Shown piece after piece: positions 53,751 to 62,323 of a DNA stretch of 64,000 nt. The position numbers and the translations under genes are program-made. The stretch is from Desulfonatronum thiosulfatophilum (lineage in GTDB: Bacteria; Desulfobacterota; Desulfovibrionia; Desulfovibrionales; Desulfonatronaceae), in NCBI RefSeq assembly GCF_900104215.1, contig NZ_FMXO01000017.1, positions 1 to 64,000 of the forward strand, written 5' to 3'. Each line of letters starts with the position of its first letter. The stretch's first letter is position 1. Below the pieces are notes generated by a model, which saw nothing but the letters and a program-made list of their open reading frames with translations, made no database searches and was not told the DNA's origin.

Positions 53751-55471
53751 GGTTCCACCGGGAGGCCTTGTCGTTGCCATTGCCGCAGACCGCCGTCCAT
53801 GACCCGAACATTGACCATGCCCCGCTCAGCAAGCTTCGCGGCCACCAGTTCGTCATAGCGCCTGCTGACGTTTCGGCCATAGACAACAATATCCGTCTTC
53901 GGATCCAGTTGCGCGAAACGCATGGAATACACGAACTCGAACAGGTTCAACGGCAGGCTCTCCGCTCCGGCAATGCGGGTTTGATTATAAAATTCCACAG
54001 GCCGGGCATCCAGAAATATCGAGCCCTGTGACGCATGTTTCAGCCGCGCCCAGGAAACGTCGATCAGATTCGGAGGCGGCAGGCTCCAGGTTTCAGGACG
54101 AACGGGTATCCTCCCGGGGCTGGTCACGTTAAAGATCAATCCCAAAAACAGACTGATCATGAACAGGGCCATGCAGTCCACAAGCGTGACCCGTTTAATG
54201 CGCAAGGTTTCCGTCTTGAGCAGAGAATTGATCCGGTTGGCCGCGGCTTCCAGCAAACTGATAGTTTGGCGACTTTGCTGAAGATCTTCAAGTGTTTGCC
54301 GCAGTTCGGCATTCCTTTGCAGGAGATCGCTGTTCAACTTCTGGATTGTTTCAAAGGCCAATGCGTTTCCCAGACTAACGAGAAACCCCTGCAACAGGGT
54401 CGGAAACAGTTCCTCGTCCGACAACCCGTCTTTTTGCTGAGCCAGGCAATTGCCTACTACCATCAGTCCATAAAAGTTCGCGTCAATCAAAAACGCGGCG
54501 GCGATTTGCGACGTATCGTCCAGCCCCAGAGACAGTAGCGTATCGAGGTCCAACACCTGGTAATGCTTTTCCCCTTGGCTGGGCACGAACGGGGGGTGCA
54601 GCAAGGCTCTGAAAACCTGATTCAGCCGTTGGACGTCGAAATCCGGAACAGATTCGACGGGGTACCCTCTGTGAATCGAAGAAATGCTTTGATCATCGCG
54701 GTTCCATAACACGATGAATCCATGCTGGGCACTGAAAGCGCCCATGACCGAAAGCAGAAATGAGGAAAGTAGGCTGTCCTTGTCCAGATTGCCGCTCAGC
54801 TCCCGGGTGGTGTCACAGACGGTTCTGAAGTGAAAGTAGCGCTGATCCAAGCGCGTTTGCGTCTCCTGGGAAATCAGCAACGCCTGATGAAGGTTTTCGT
54901 TCCTGATCCGCAATTCATCATTCAACCGGCGGATGGTCTCGTTGACGTTGGAAACTTTTAGGGCGTCCATGAACGCGGACGTCAGGCGGAGCAAGAACTC
55001 CTCGTCCTGATGATCATAGGGTTCCCCGCTGACTTTCGGACCATACCCCAGCACCCCGAAGCAATGCCTGTCCACGTACCACTCGACCAGAATACGCAAC
55101 GACTCAGGCAGCCCCTCATTCTTGGCATTCTCATTCATCGTCACGACACGAACCTGATGGGGCAGCATTTCCTCTCCAGCGGAAACCTTGTCGGTGAGGC
55201 CCGTCAGGAGATCATCAAGCGCATCCTGAAAGTCTGCTGCGAAACCGCGCAATGCTACTGTCTCATTTCCTGATTGAGCATCCTTGGCAGCGAGCAAAGC
55301 CTGAGCCGTGCCCAGAGGTCCCATGCTCAACAAAACAAAGCTCTTCATCACATCTGACGGATCGGTCAATTGGCTCAACTCACGAACCGTCTCGAACAGC
55401 ACATTGAGCTGAAAGTCCCGACGCTCTTCATTCACGGGCGCTGATACGTTCGTCTCATGCGAATGGTCCAT
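53747..55471 (-). CDS. GAF-GAF-TM-rhodanese fusion
   Basis: 574 residues. Two GAF-like domains (about 25-180 and 220-375) are followed by a coiled coil (LQRNAELRQTLEDLQ), a membrane segment (LVDCMALFMISLFLGLIF, about 440) and a rhodanese domain (ISWARL-like start, IFLDARPVEFYNQTRIAGAE, DIVVYGRNVSRRYDELVAAKL). The position of the catalytic Cys is Gly (VVYGRNVS), so sulfur transfer is unlikely. It may sense a ligand in the cytoplasm and display a rhodanese-fold domain on the other face. I know no family with this order. Confidence 0.75.
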   Translation of the reverse strand: MDHSHETNVSAPVNEERRDFQLNVLFETVRELSQLTDPSDVMKSFVLLSMGPLGTAQALLAAKDAQSGNETVALRGFAADFQDALDDLLTGLTDKVSAGEEMLPHQVRVVTMNENAKNEGLPESLRILVEWYVDRHCFGVLGYGPKVSGEPYDHQDEEFLLRLTSAFMDALKVSNVNETIRRLNDELRIRNENLHQALLISQETQTRLDQRYFHFRTVCDTTRELSGNLDKDSLLSSFLLSVMGAFSAQHGFIVLWNRDDQSISSIHRGYPVESVPDFDVQRLNQVFRALLHPPFVPSQGEKHYQVLDLDTLLSLGLDDTSQIAAAFLIDANFYGLMVVGNCLAQQKDGLSDEELFPTLLQGFLVSLGNALAFETIQKLNSDLLQRNAELRQTLEDLQQSRQTISLLEAAANRINSLLKTETLRIKRVTLVDCMALFMISLFLGLIFNVTSPGRIPVRPETWSLPPPNLIDVSWARLKHASQGSIFLDARPVEFYNQTRIAGAESLPLNLFEFVYSMRFAQLDPKTDIVVYGRNVSRRYDELVAAKLAERGMVNVRVMDGGLRQWQRQGLPVEP

Positions 55472-55527
55472 GGCTCACCGTGGGTTGAGGCTGTCCCGTT
55501 GACCCCGCTGGTGCGGTCAGTCGGCAG

Positions 55528-56094
55528 TTATGGAAGCTTCTGGAGTTCGTTGAACAGGTTGTCCGGATTGATGCGGCCAAGATGGGCATAGAGGACATTT
55601 CCCTCGCCATCGATGAGAAAGGTAAACGGGGTGTCCGGCTCGCCAAGGATTTTGTGCAGACTATAGTCGCCGTCCTGAAGAATTGGGAAAGGAAACCGCC
55701 ATGTTCTGAGCAAGTGCTCCACCTCCATTGGCGTGGCCCCGGCAGCCAAGGCCACCATGGCCAGCTTGCCGGAAAGAGCCGTGTCCCGCTGGATGCGATG
55801 AAATAGCCGAACCATGTCCGGGGCTTGGGTATGACAAACCGGACAATAGACGCCGACGACTTCCACCAGAACGTATGCTGCTTCCAGTTCCTGAAGAGTC
55901 ATGCTGTCCTGGTCCGGCGAAAGGCCCAGGTAGGTTCGATGTTCCTCGGGCCCGGGAGCGGGAAGGCTGTAAGACATGACATCTTCAAGCCGGTCGCCGA
56001 CTTGCGGCGGATTCTTGGCCGCGGCGTAGTTTACCGTCAGGCAGAACAACAAGCACCCCATGCTGATGGATGTGAAAATTCTTTTGGAAAACAT
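55528..56094 (-). CDS. exported thioredoxin-like protein (TlpA/redoxin type)
   Basis: 188 residues from ATG 56094 behind GGAGGATACAG. Signal peptide with MGCLLFCLTVNYAAA, then a thioredoxin fold with the active site GVYCPVCHTQAP (CxxC) and cis-Pro segment PDTPFTFLIDGEGNV. It is probably a periplasmic disulfide or peroxide redox protein. It is a likely partner of the MauE-like protein encoded two genes downstream. Confidence 0.88.
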   Translation of the reverse strand: MFSKRIFTSISMGCLLFCLTVNYAAAKNPPQVGDRLEDVMSYSLPAPGPEEHRTYLGLSPDQDSMTLQELEAAYVLVEVVGVYCPVCHTQAPDMVRLFHRIQRDTALSGKLAMVALAAGATPMEVEHLLRTWRFPFPILQDGDYSLHKILGEPDTPFTFLIDGEGNVLYAHLGRINPDNLFNELQKLP

Positions 56095-56155
56095 CTGTAT
56101 CCTCCAAATCAAGGTCGGTAAAACCTGTTGCATAGGCAGGCGGAAGAGAAGCTGC

Positions 56156-56878
56156 CTACATGCTTTTCAATTGTTTGCGCGCCTCTGTCTCGTCAACCAT
56201 GATCCGGGCCAGCTTGGTAACTCCGACCATTTCAAACACCTTCCGGAAATTTTCGGCCAGCCCGGTCATGATTACCGCTTGATCCCGATTCTTACTCTCT
56301 GTCAGCAGTTGAATGAGCACGGCGATACCCGCACCGTTGACGGAGGCGTTCTCGCTGAACCGGAACAAAATCCTGCGCAGGTTGCGCTCGTTTATCTGTC
56401 CGTAGGTCTCCAGAAGCAATGGCTCGGAGGCGGCGTTCACGTTGCCGCGGATGTCGATGCATGCCAATTCTCCATCCTGATCCCAGGCGATGTCTTTTTC
56501 CTCGCTTTCAGCCATGGCCAGGCGTTCTTCGGCCCGACGCAGGGCTTGATCCAGAGCGGATCTTTGAATCGGTTTGTTGATGAAATCCGTTGCATTCATG
56601 TTCAAGGCGCGAATAGCCAGATCCAGGTCGCCGTGTCCGGTGATGATGATCACTTCGGCCAGCGGGTTCAATTCCTTGATCCGTTTCAGGACTTCGAGGC
56701 CGTCCATCCCCGGCATCTTGATATCCGTAATGACGATGGCCGGATCTTCTTTTTGAAAAACATCAAGGCCATCCTCTCCGTTCTCGGCAGTGAACACCGT
56801 AAAACCATATGCGTTTAGGAAAAGCCGAAACATGGAAAGAGTCGGCTTTTCATCATCTATCACGAGAATTTTGCGCAT
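56156..56878 (-). CDS. response regulator with C-terminal STAS-like domain
   Basis: 240 residues from ATG 56878 (GGAGG 13 nt before). Receiver domain: VIDDEKPT, phosphoacceptor Asp in VITDIKMPGMDG (about 54) and Lys in INKPIQ. Residues 135-235 form a STAS-type antisigma-antagonist fold (GELACIDIRGNVNAASEPLLL, SVNGAGIAVLIQLL). The usual phosphoserine motif DSSG reads VNGAG, so STAS phosphorylation is doubtful. Encoded directly after its histidine kinase. Confidence 0.88.
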   Translation of the reverse strand: MRKILVIDDEKPTLSMFRLFLNAYGFTVFTAENGEDGLDVFQKEDPAIVITDIKMPGMDGLEVLKRIKELNPLAEVIIITGHGDLDLAIRALNMNATDFINKPIQRSALDQALRRAEERLAMAESEEKDIAWDQDGELACIDIRGNVNAASEPLLLETYGQINERNLRRILFRFSENASVNGAGIAVLIQLLTESKNRDQAVIMTGLAENFRKVFEMVGVTKLARIMVDETEARKQLKSM

Positions 56879-56892
56879 TTGCCGAGCCTCCA

Positions 56893-58878
56893 TTATTGGT
56901 CTGCAACGGGAAACGTCAAAATGAATGTGGTCCCATTGCCTTCTTCGCTTTTAATTTCAATGGTTCCGTCGTAATCCTTGATGATCCCGTAGGAGATCGA
57001 CAAACCCAGTCCCATGCCCATGCCCGTCTGCTTTGTCGTGAAGAACGGGTCGAATATTTTTTTCACGATCTTGTCGCTCATACCGCAGCCCGAATCAGTC
57101 ACGCTGAGACAAACCCGATCATGTTCTTGAAATGAACGGATCATGATCTCCCGGCGCCCGTCCTCCTCAAGGGAGACGTACTTGTCCATGATGGCGTCAC
57201 GGGCATTGGTCACCAGGTTGAAGAGAACCTGCTCCAGTCTGTTCACGTGGGCCAATATCGGAGGCAGGGTCTCGTTCAGGTCCAGCGTAACGACAATATT
57301 TTGCAGGCTCAATTGGTGCATCATGATCGACAGTACGCCCCGAACGGGCTTGTTGATGTCGATGGGTTCCTTGGTAAAATCCGATTTGCGGCCAAATTCA
57401 CGAAGATGATTGATGATTTCGGTAGCCCTGTCCACCTGGGCGCTCATCTCGTTGCTGATCTGACGCAGACTCTCATCGGAAAGCGGAGTCTTCTCGTTCA
57501 CGGCCATGTCCAGAAACTCGCTGCCCATCTTGATCATGTTCAACGGCTGGTTCAATTCATGAGCGATGCCGGCCGACAGCTGACCCAGGCTGGTCATCTT
57601 GCTGGCCTGAATGAGCTGGGCGTCCTTTTCCAACATTTCCGTAATGTCCGACGTGGAGACAATGATTGCCTCCCGGTCCAGATATCTGGTCCGGCAGGCA
57701 ACCACGTTCACGTAGAACGGCACCTCGCCCTTCTTGAAGTGCATGGCTTTGGGATAGATAAAACTCTCCGCGCCGGGATGGTCATTGAAAAACATGGAAA
57801 ATTTCGACTTGAACTCCGGGGCCAATTCCAGAAAAGATGTCTTCAGCATCTCCTCTTTCGTGTAATCATACGTGGCCAAGGCGCTCGGGTTGGCGTCAAG
57901 GATCCGGAAGGTCCTGCTGCTGAGCACGAAGATCGGCGCCGGACCGCTGCGGAACAGGGAGCGATATTTCTCCTCTGATTCACGGACCCGATTACGGTAG
58001 AGCTTGATGCTGCGCACCATGTGCTTGAAAGAATCCGCCAGTTGCTGCACTTCATCGCCGGACTTCTTTTTCTTGACCAGACAGTCCGTACAATAGGCCG
58101 GCTTCTCGGGAGCATAGTCAAAGCTGACCCTGCCCAGTGTCTTGTCCACATACCAGCAGGGCAGGTCGGTGTTGTAGTAGGCCGGACAGTGCTCCTCCTT
58201 GTCCATCTCCTCGATTCCCAGCGGCTTCACATCCAGGTTGCCCTGGGTGATATCGTCGGCGATCCTGGTAAGTTGGGTCAGAGACTTCGTCACATACTTG
58301 GAAAACTTATGGCTGATTAAAAAGATGATGATGAAAATGGCAAAAATAAAACCGAGAAACGTAATCCTGAGCTTGCCGATCAGTTGATCGATATGGCGCT
58401 GCTTCAACCCGACATGAACGGTGCCGATAGTGTAGATCCCCTCCCATACCGGAACGGCGATATCATAGACGGATGCGTCCTCAATGGTGAGCTGGGCAAT
58501 GCTGTAGTTACGTTCCGGAGGAATGGGGTTGACAAAACGCAGTTCTTCCGGAAAGGGGCGGATCAATGTGTTTGCCAGAACATTCTGCTCATCGTCCACG
58601 ATGAAGATATACTCCACCAGCATTCTGCGCTCCCCAAGCTGCGCCGCGTCGAAGATCAGGCTGACCAGGTTGGCGTGATCCCGTGTCAGCACGTATCCCC
58701 GGCCTTGATCCGCGATGCTTTGGGCGATGGCGATGCCCCGGCCGGTAAGTTCATTGACCAGGCTGGAAATAAGAATCCACCTGGCCAGCAGGGCAATGGT
58801 CGCGCTGATGACCAGGACCATGGCCAAGGTCGAGAAGAATATCTTGTTTTTCAGACTGATTTCTTTGAAGGAAATCAT
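56893..58878 (-). CDS. membrane histidine kinase with Cys-rich HAMP-adjacent insert
   Basis: 661 residues. TM1 (about 14-36), a periplasmic sensor domain, TM2 (LGFIFAIFIIIFLISH, about 178), HAMP, then an insert with CPAYYNTDLPCW and AYCTDCLVKK (four Cys), a PAS domain (about 310-420), HisKA with AGIAHELNQPL and HATPase with NLVTNARDA and GMGMGLGLSI. It autophosphorylates in response to a periplasmic signal. The insert suggests metal or redox sensing. Its likely ligand partner is the upstream binding protein. Confidence 0.92.
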   Translation of the reverse strand: MISFKEISLKNKIFFSTLAMVLVISATIALLARWILISSLVNELTGRGIAIAQSIADQGRGYVLTRDHANLVSLIFDAAQLGERRMLVEYIFIVDDEQNVLANTLIRPFPEELRFVNPIPPERNYSIAQLTIEDASVYDIAVPVWEGIYTIGTVHVGLKQRHIDQLIGKLRITFLGFIFAIFIIIFLISHKFSKYVTKSLTQLTRIADDITQGNLDVKPLGIEEMDKEEHCPAYYNTDLPCWYVDKTLGRVSFDYAPEKPAYCTDCLVKKKKSGDEVQQLADSFKHMVRSIKLYRNRVRESEEKYRSLFRSGPAPIFVLSSRTFRILDANPSALATYDYTKEEMLKTSFLELAPEFKSKFSMFFNDHPGAESFIYPKAMHFKKGEVPFYVNVVACRTRYLDREAIIVSTSDITEMLEKDAQLIQASKMTSLGQLSAGIAHELNQPLNMIKMGSEFLDMAVNEKTPLSDESLRQISNEMSAQVDRATEIINHLREFGRKSDFTKEPIDINKPVRGVLSIMMHQLSLQNIVVTLDLNETLPPILAHVNRLEQVLFNLVTNARDAIMDKYVSLEEDGRREIMIRSFQEHDRVCLSVTDSGCGMSDKIVKKIFDPFFTTKQTGMGMGLGLSISYGIIKDYDGTIEIKSEEGNGTTFILTFPVADQ

Positions 58879-58900
58879 AAGACTCCATTATACGGAAAAA

Positions 58901-60199
58901 TCATGGCCTATCCCGGACAACTTGGTTTTCCACGACCTCTTCGTCCTGTTCCAGCACGTCGCCCACCGGATCACCCTCCTGGGACCTCAACTTTTTCCAA
59001 TCCGTAAGAATCACCAGCCGACCGTTCCGAATGATCGTGAAATAAACTCGCTCCAGACCCTGATGGTTTGTCGGGCTGAACGACAAGGTATTGGCGATGC
59101 CCAAAGAATAATTCTTGATGGATTGAATTGCGTCGATGAACTTGGCTCGGTTTAAATTTCTGCCTGCCCGGCGCAATCCTTCCACGAGAACCTTGGCGTT
59201 GATGTACCCTTCCAGGGCGACAAGGTTGGGCTGATCCTCGGGAAACGCCCGCTGGTGCCGTTCGAGGTATTCCACGACCCCCCACAACAGAGCCTGGGAT
59301 TCCAGTGAGTCCGGCGGTGGAACGACCTGCGTGATGATCACGCCCTCGCCGTCCCTGCCGAGAATTCTGGCCAGCTCCTCGGAACCTACGAACGAGACGT
59401 TGTGAAAAATTGGAAAAAAACCTCTGGCCCGCGCCTGCTTGATGAACTTCGCGCACGCATCGTAGGTGCCGACCATGATCACTGCCTCGGCCTCCGACTC
59501 CGCAATGGCGTCCAGTCCTTCCTTGATGTCCAGGGTGCCCCTGGTATAGCTGCCTCTGGCCACCGGCGCCAGATCATAGTTGCGCAGGGCCAGTTCGGTA
59601 CCCCGCAGGCCATCGAAGCCGTACGCGTCGTATTGATAGAAAACCGCGATCTTCGTGAGTCCGAGATCCTCCACGAAATGCCGGACCACCTCCTGGGTCT
59701 CCTGGTAGTATGAAGCCCGGATGTTCACAATATACCGATTGAAAGGCTCCCGGAAAGCGTTCGCCCCGCTGAAGATCCCCAGCAGTGGAATCTGGGCCTG
59801 CTCGATCAGGGGGAGAATCTTGACAGTGGTTGGCGTGCCGACGTAACTGAACAAGGCAAATACCTGATCTTCAACGATCAATTTCTGGGTATTCGCCAAA
59901 CAACGTGGTGGGTCGTAGCCGTCATCATAGGCAATTATCCGGATCTTCCGTCCATGCACCCCCCCCGTCTCATTGACGTGGTTGATGTAGGCCAGAGCCC
60001 CGTGCAAGCTTTGCGTGCCGAGAAAACCCGCATGCCCACTCAAGGCCAGGGATGACCCGATCAAAATTTCCGAATCACTCACCCCCGGCACATCATATGG
60101 CGCCGGCTCATCGTTCACCCCCTGGGTGCACCCCAGAACAAGGAAACCGATTAGTGACCAAATAAGGACATATTGCGATATCCGCACGGCACGCTCCAT
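58901..60199 (-). CDS. branched-chain-type ligand-binding lipoprotein
   Basis: 432 residues from ATG 60199 (open to TTG 60220). Lipobox LVLGC; then the Peripla_BP_6 pattern SEILIGSSLALSGHAGFLG, VNETGGVHGRKIRIIAYDDGYDPPR, ALFSYVGTPTTVKILPLIE and AVFYQYDAYGFDG. Such proteins usually feed ABC importers, but no permease or ATPase genes are nearby. First gene of the seven-gene operon, so it more likely delivers a ligand to the histidine kinase. Confidence 0.88.
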   Translation of the reverse strand: MERAVRISQYVLIWSLIGFLVLGCTQGVNDEPAPYDVPGVSDSEILIGSSLALSGHAGFLGTQSLHGALAYINHVNETGGVHGRKIRIIAYDDGYDPPRCLANTQKLIVEDQVFALFSYVGTPTTVKILPLIEQAQIPLLGIFSGANAFREPFNRYIVNIRASYYQETQEVVRHFVEDLGLTKIAVFYQYDAYGFDGLRGTELALRNYDLAPVARGSYTRGTLDIKEGLDAIAESEAEAVIMVGTYDACAKFIKQARARGFFPIFHNVSFVGSEELARILGRDGEGVIITQVVPPPDSLESQALLWGVVEYLERHQRAFPEDQPNLVALEGYINAKVLVEGLRRAGRNLNRAKFIDAIQSIKNYSLGIANTLSFSPTNHQGLERVYFTIIRNGRLVILTDWKKLRSQEGDPVGDVLEQDEEVVENQVVRDRP

Positions 60200-60502
60200 T
60201 TTCAATTTTAAACAACACAACCATTCAAGTGATATTTATGCTTATCGTATTTTGCTCCCTTCTGACAATCAAAATGACTTCCCAAGGAAATGCCTCATCT
60301 TCGGATTGATCCGTTTTTCCAATTATTTTAACAATTGACATCATCCCGCTGAAAATCTAATTTTCCTGACCTAAACGTAACGCGAAGCGATTACAGCTTT
60401 GCTCCAACTTCTTGATCATTTCGCCGCCGAGCAGTCAGCTTGATTCATAACATTCGCTTCCCTTCAAAAATAGCTAGATTATAAATAATGTAACTTTTCA
60501 AC
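60200..60502. promoter_or_regulatory. promoter region of the sensor/redox operon
   Basis: About 300 bp, AT-rich, between divergent genes. No specific box can be defended. MITE copy 4 follows on the right. Confidence 0.35.
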
Positions 60503-60606
60503 GTAACTATTCAGCAAATTCTAATCGTCACGGGGTTGGTCCGGCTTGCCTTGATATTGCGGTCTCGCATGTTTGACTGAGCCAGGATTCGTTCGTCGAA
60601 CCATTT
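60503..60606 (+). mobile_element. MITE copy 4, right-truncated
   Basis: GTAACTATTCAGC starts it, and the left arm of the family follows (GGTCCGGCTTGCCTTGATAT then TGCGGTCTCGCATGTTTGAC) to about 60606. The right arm and second end are missing. It lies upstream of degP. Confidence 0.8.
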
Positions 60607-60796
60607 TTCATTGTTAAACCTGCTGTTTCCTTGTTTTCCGCTTTCATGTGGAGGCGGAAGTTCAACAATCGGATTGCCTTTCATGCAACATGAAAATCTC
60701 TCATCCACCTCATTCTTGCCACCCAGGCAATTCGACATTATTTCAGTGTTTGATTCTGAAAACCGCCCAACTATGCCGCAATGAGGAGGTAATTCC

Positions 60797-62206
60797 ATGA
60801 TTTTGTTTCGCAACGCTTTTCTCGCCGCTCTTATTTTTTTCCTATTAACACTCTCAGCCCAGGCCCAGCTTCCCGAATTCACGGATTTGGCTGAAATGGC
60901 TGCGCCGGCGGTCGTCAATATCAGCACTGTGCGCATTGTTTCCGGCGGCGAAGATCTGCGGAGGTTTTTTTCGCCCTTTCAACGCCGGGGAACGCCTTTT
61001 GACGATTTCTTCGAGCAATTCGAACGTTTTTTCGGTGATGAGGCGCCCACTCGCCGAACCCAGTCCCTCGGTTCGGGGTTCATCATTTCCACTGACGGAT
61101 TTATTGTCACGAACAACCATGTCATCCGGGACGCCACGGAAATTACCGTCAACCTTCTGGACAACGACGTGTCCTACATCGCTGAAGTTGTCGGTCGGGA
61201 TACGGAAACGGATCTCGCCTTGCTTAAGATCGAAACGGACCGGGAGCTGCCGACTTTAGAATTTGGAGATTCCGATCAAGCTCGGGTCGGGCAGTGGGTT
61301 GTCGCCATCGGTAATCCCTTTGGCCTCGCCCACACGGTGACGGCCGGTATTGTCAGCGCTAAGGGCCGGATTATCGGTACGGGGCCGTACGATGATTTTA
61401 TCCAGACAGATGCCTCCATTAACCCTGGAAACAGCGGCGGTCCTCTGCTGAACATGGAAGGTCGGGTCATCGGCATTAACACGGCCATTGTCGCCACTGG
61501 CCAGGGCATCGGCTTCGCCATTCCGAGCAACATCGGCAGCGAAATCATCAGCCACCTCCAGGACCACAAAACCGTCCAGCGCGGCTGGCTGGGCGTGACC
61601 ATCCAGGATCTGGATGAAAATACGGCCAAGGCACTTGGATTACCCGGCACCAAGGGCGCATTGGTTGCAGAGGCCATTCCCGGTGAACCAGCTGATCAGG
61701 GCGGTTTGCGCTCCGGCGACGTTATTGTATCCGTCAATGGGCAGGATGTTGTAGACTCCAGTTCGCTGCTTCGCGTAGTCGCCCAGCAAGAGCCAGGAAA
61801 GGAAGTTCGTGTTGTAGCTGTCCGAGACGGCAAGGAACGGAATTTCAATGTCACCTTGGGTACAAGAGATACAGAACGTTTGGCTCAACGGGAACGCCCG
61901 TCGCCACACGCTGAAGACCAGGCCACCGCTTTAGGGATCACTTTGCGCCCCATTTCCGAACGAGAGGCCCAGGCAATGGGAATGCCACGCCCCCAGGGGT
62001 TGCTGGTCACTGATGTCGAGGCGAACAGCCAAGCCGCTCGAAGTGATGTCCGGGCCGGAGACATAGTGATCGAAGCGAACCAAAAACCAGTGAACAATGT
62101 TGACGCCTTTGAGTCAATATTGGAGGAGGCTGCCGAGAGAGGAGTTATTATGCTCCTGATCCGACGCCACACCCAAACCATCTTTCGAACCATCCCCTTT
62201 GAATAA
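60797..62206 (+). CDS. degP: periplasmic serine protease DegP/HtrA
   Basis: 469 residues. Signal peptide (FLAALIFFLLTLSAQA); protease domain with His in VTNNHVIRD, Asp in TETDLALLK and Ser in NPGNSGGPLLN; then two PDZ domains (GDVIVSVNGQDV near 320 and GDIVIEANQKPV near 420). It degrades or refolds envelope proteins under stress. ATG 60797 follows GAGGAGGTAATTCC. A strong terminator follows. Confidence 0.95.
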   Translation: MILFRNAFLAALIFFLLTLSAQAQLPEFTDLAEMAAPAVVNISTVRIVSGGEDLRRFFSPFQRRGTPFDDFFEQFERFFGDEAPTRRTQSLGSGFIISTDGFIVTNNHVIRDATEITVNLLDNDVSYIAEVVGRDTETDLALLKIETDRELPTLEFGDSDQARVGQWVVAIGNPFGLAHTVTAGIVSAKGRIIGTGPYDDFIQTDASINPGNSGGPLLNMEGRVIGINTAIVATGQGIGFAIPSNIGSEIISHLQDHKTVQRGWLGVTIQDLDENTAKALGLPGTKGALVAEAIPGEPADQGGLRSGDVIVSVNGQDVVDSSSLLRVVAQQEPGKEVRVVAVRDGKERNFNVTLGTRDTERLAQRERPSPHAEDQATALGITLRPISEREAQAMGMPRPQGLLVTDVEANSQAARSDVRAGDIVIEANQKPVNNVDAFESILEEAAERGVIMLLIRRHTQTIFRTIPFE

Positions 62207-62224
62207 TACATTGCCGCATGTCAA

Positions 62225-62253
62225 AAAGGGCGGAGCACCAAGCTCCGCCCTTT
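62225..62253 (+). terminator. terminator after degP
   Basis: AAAGGGCGGAGC (62225-62236) pairs with GCTCCGCCCTTT (62242-62253) around an ACCAA loop, giving a short strong hairpin. Confidence 0.8.
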
Positions 62254-62323
62254 ATCAATCTCATCACCAATTCTTCAAAAACAGCACGACTTTACCTCTT
62301 GCACCTGACGTCGCCCTTCCCTT

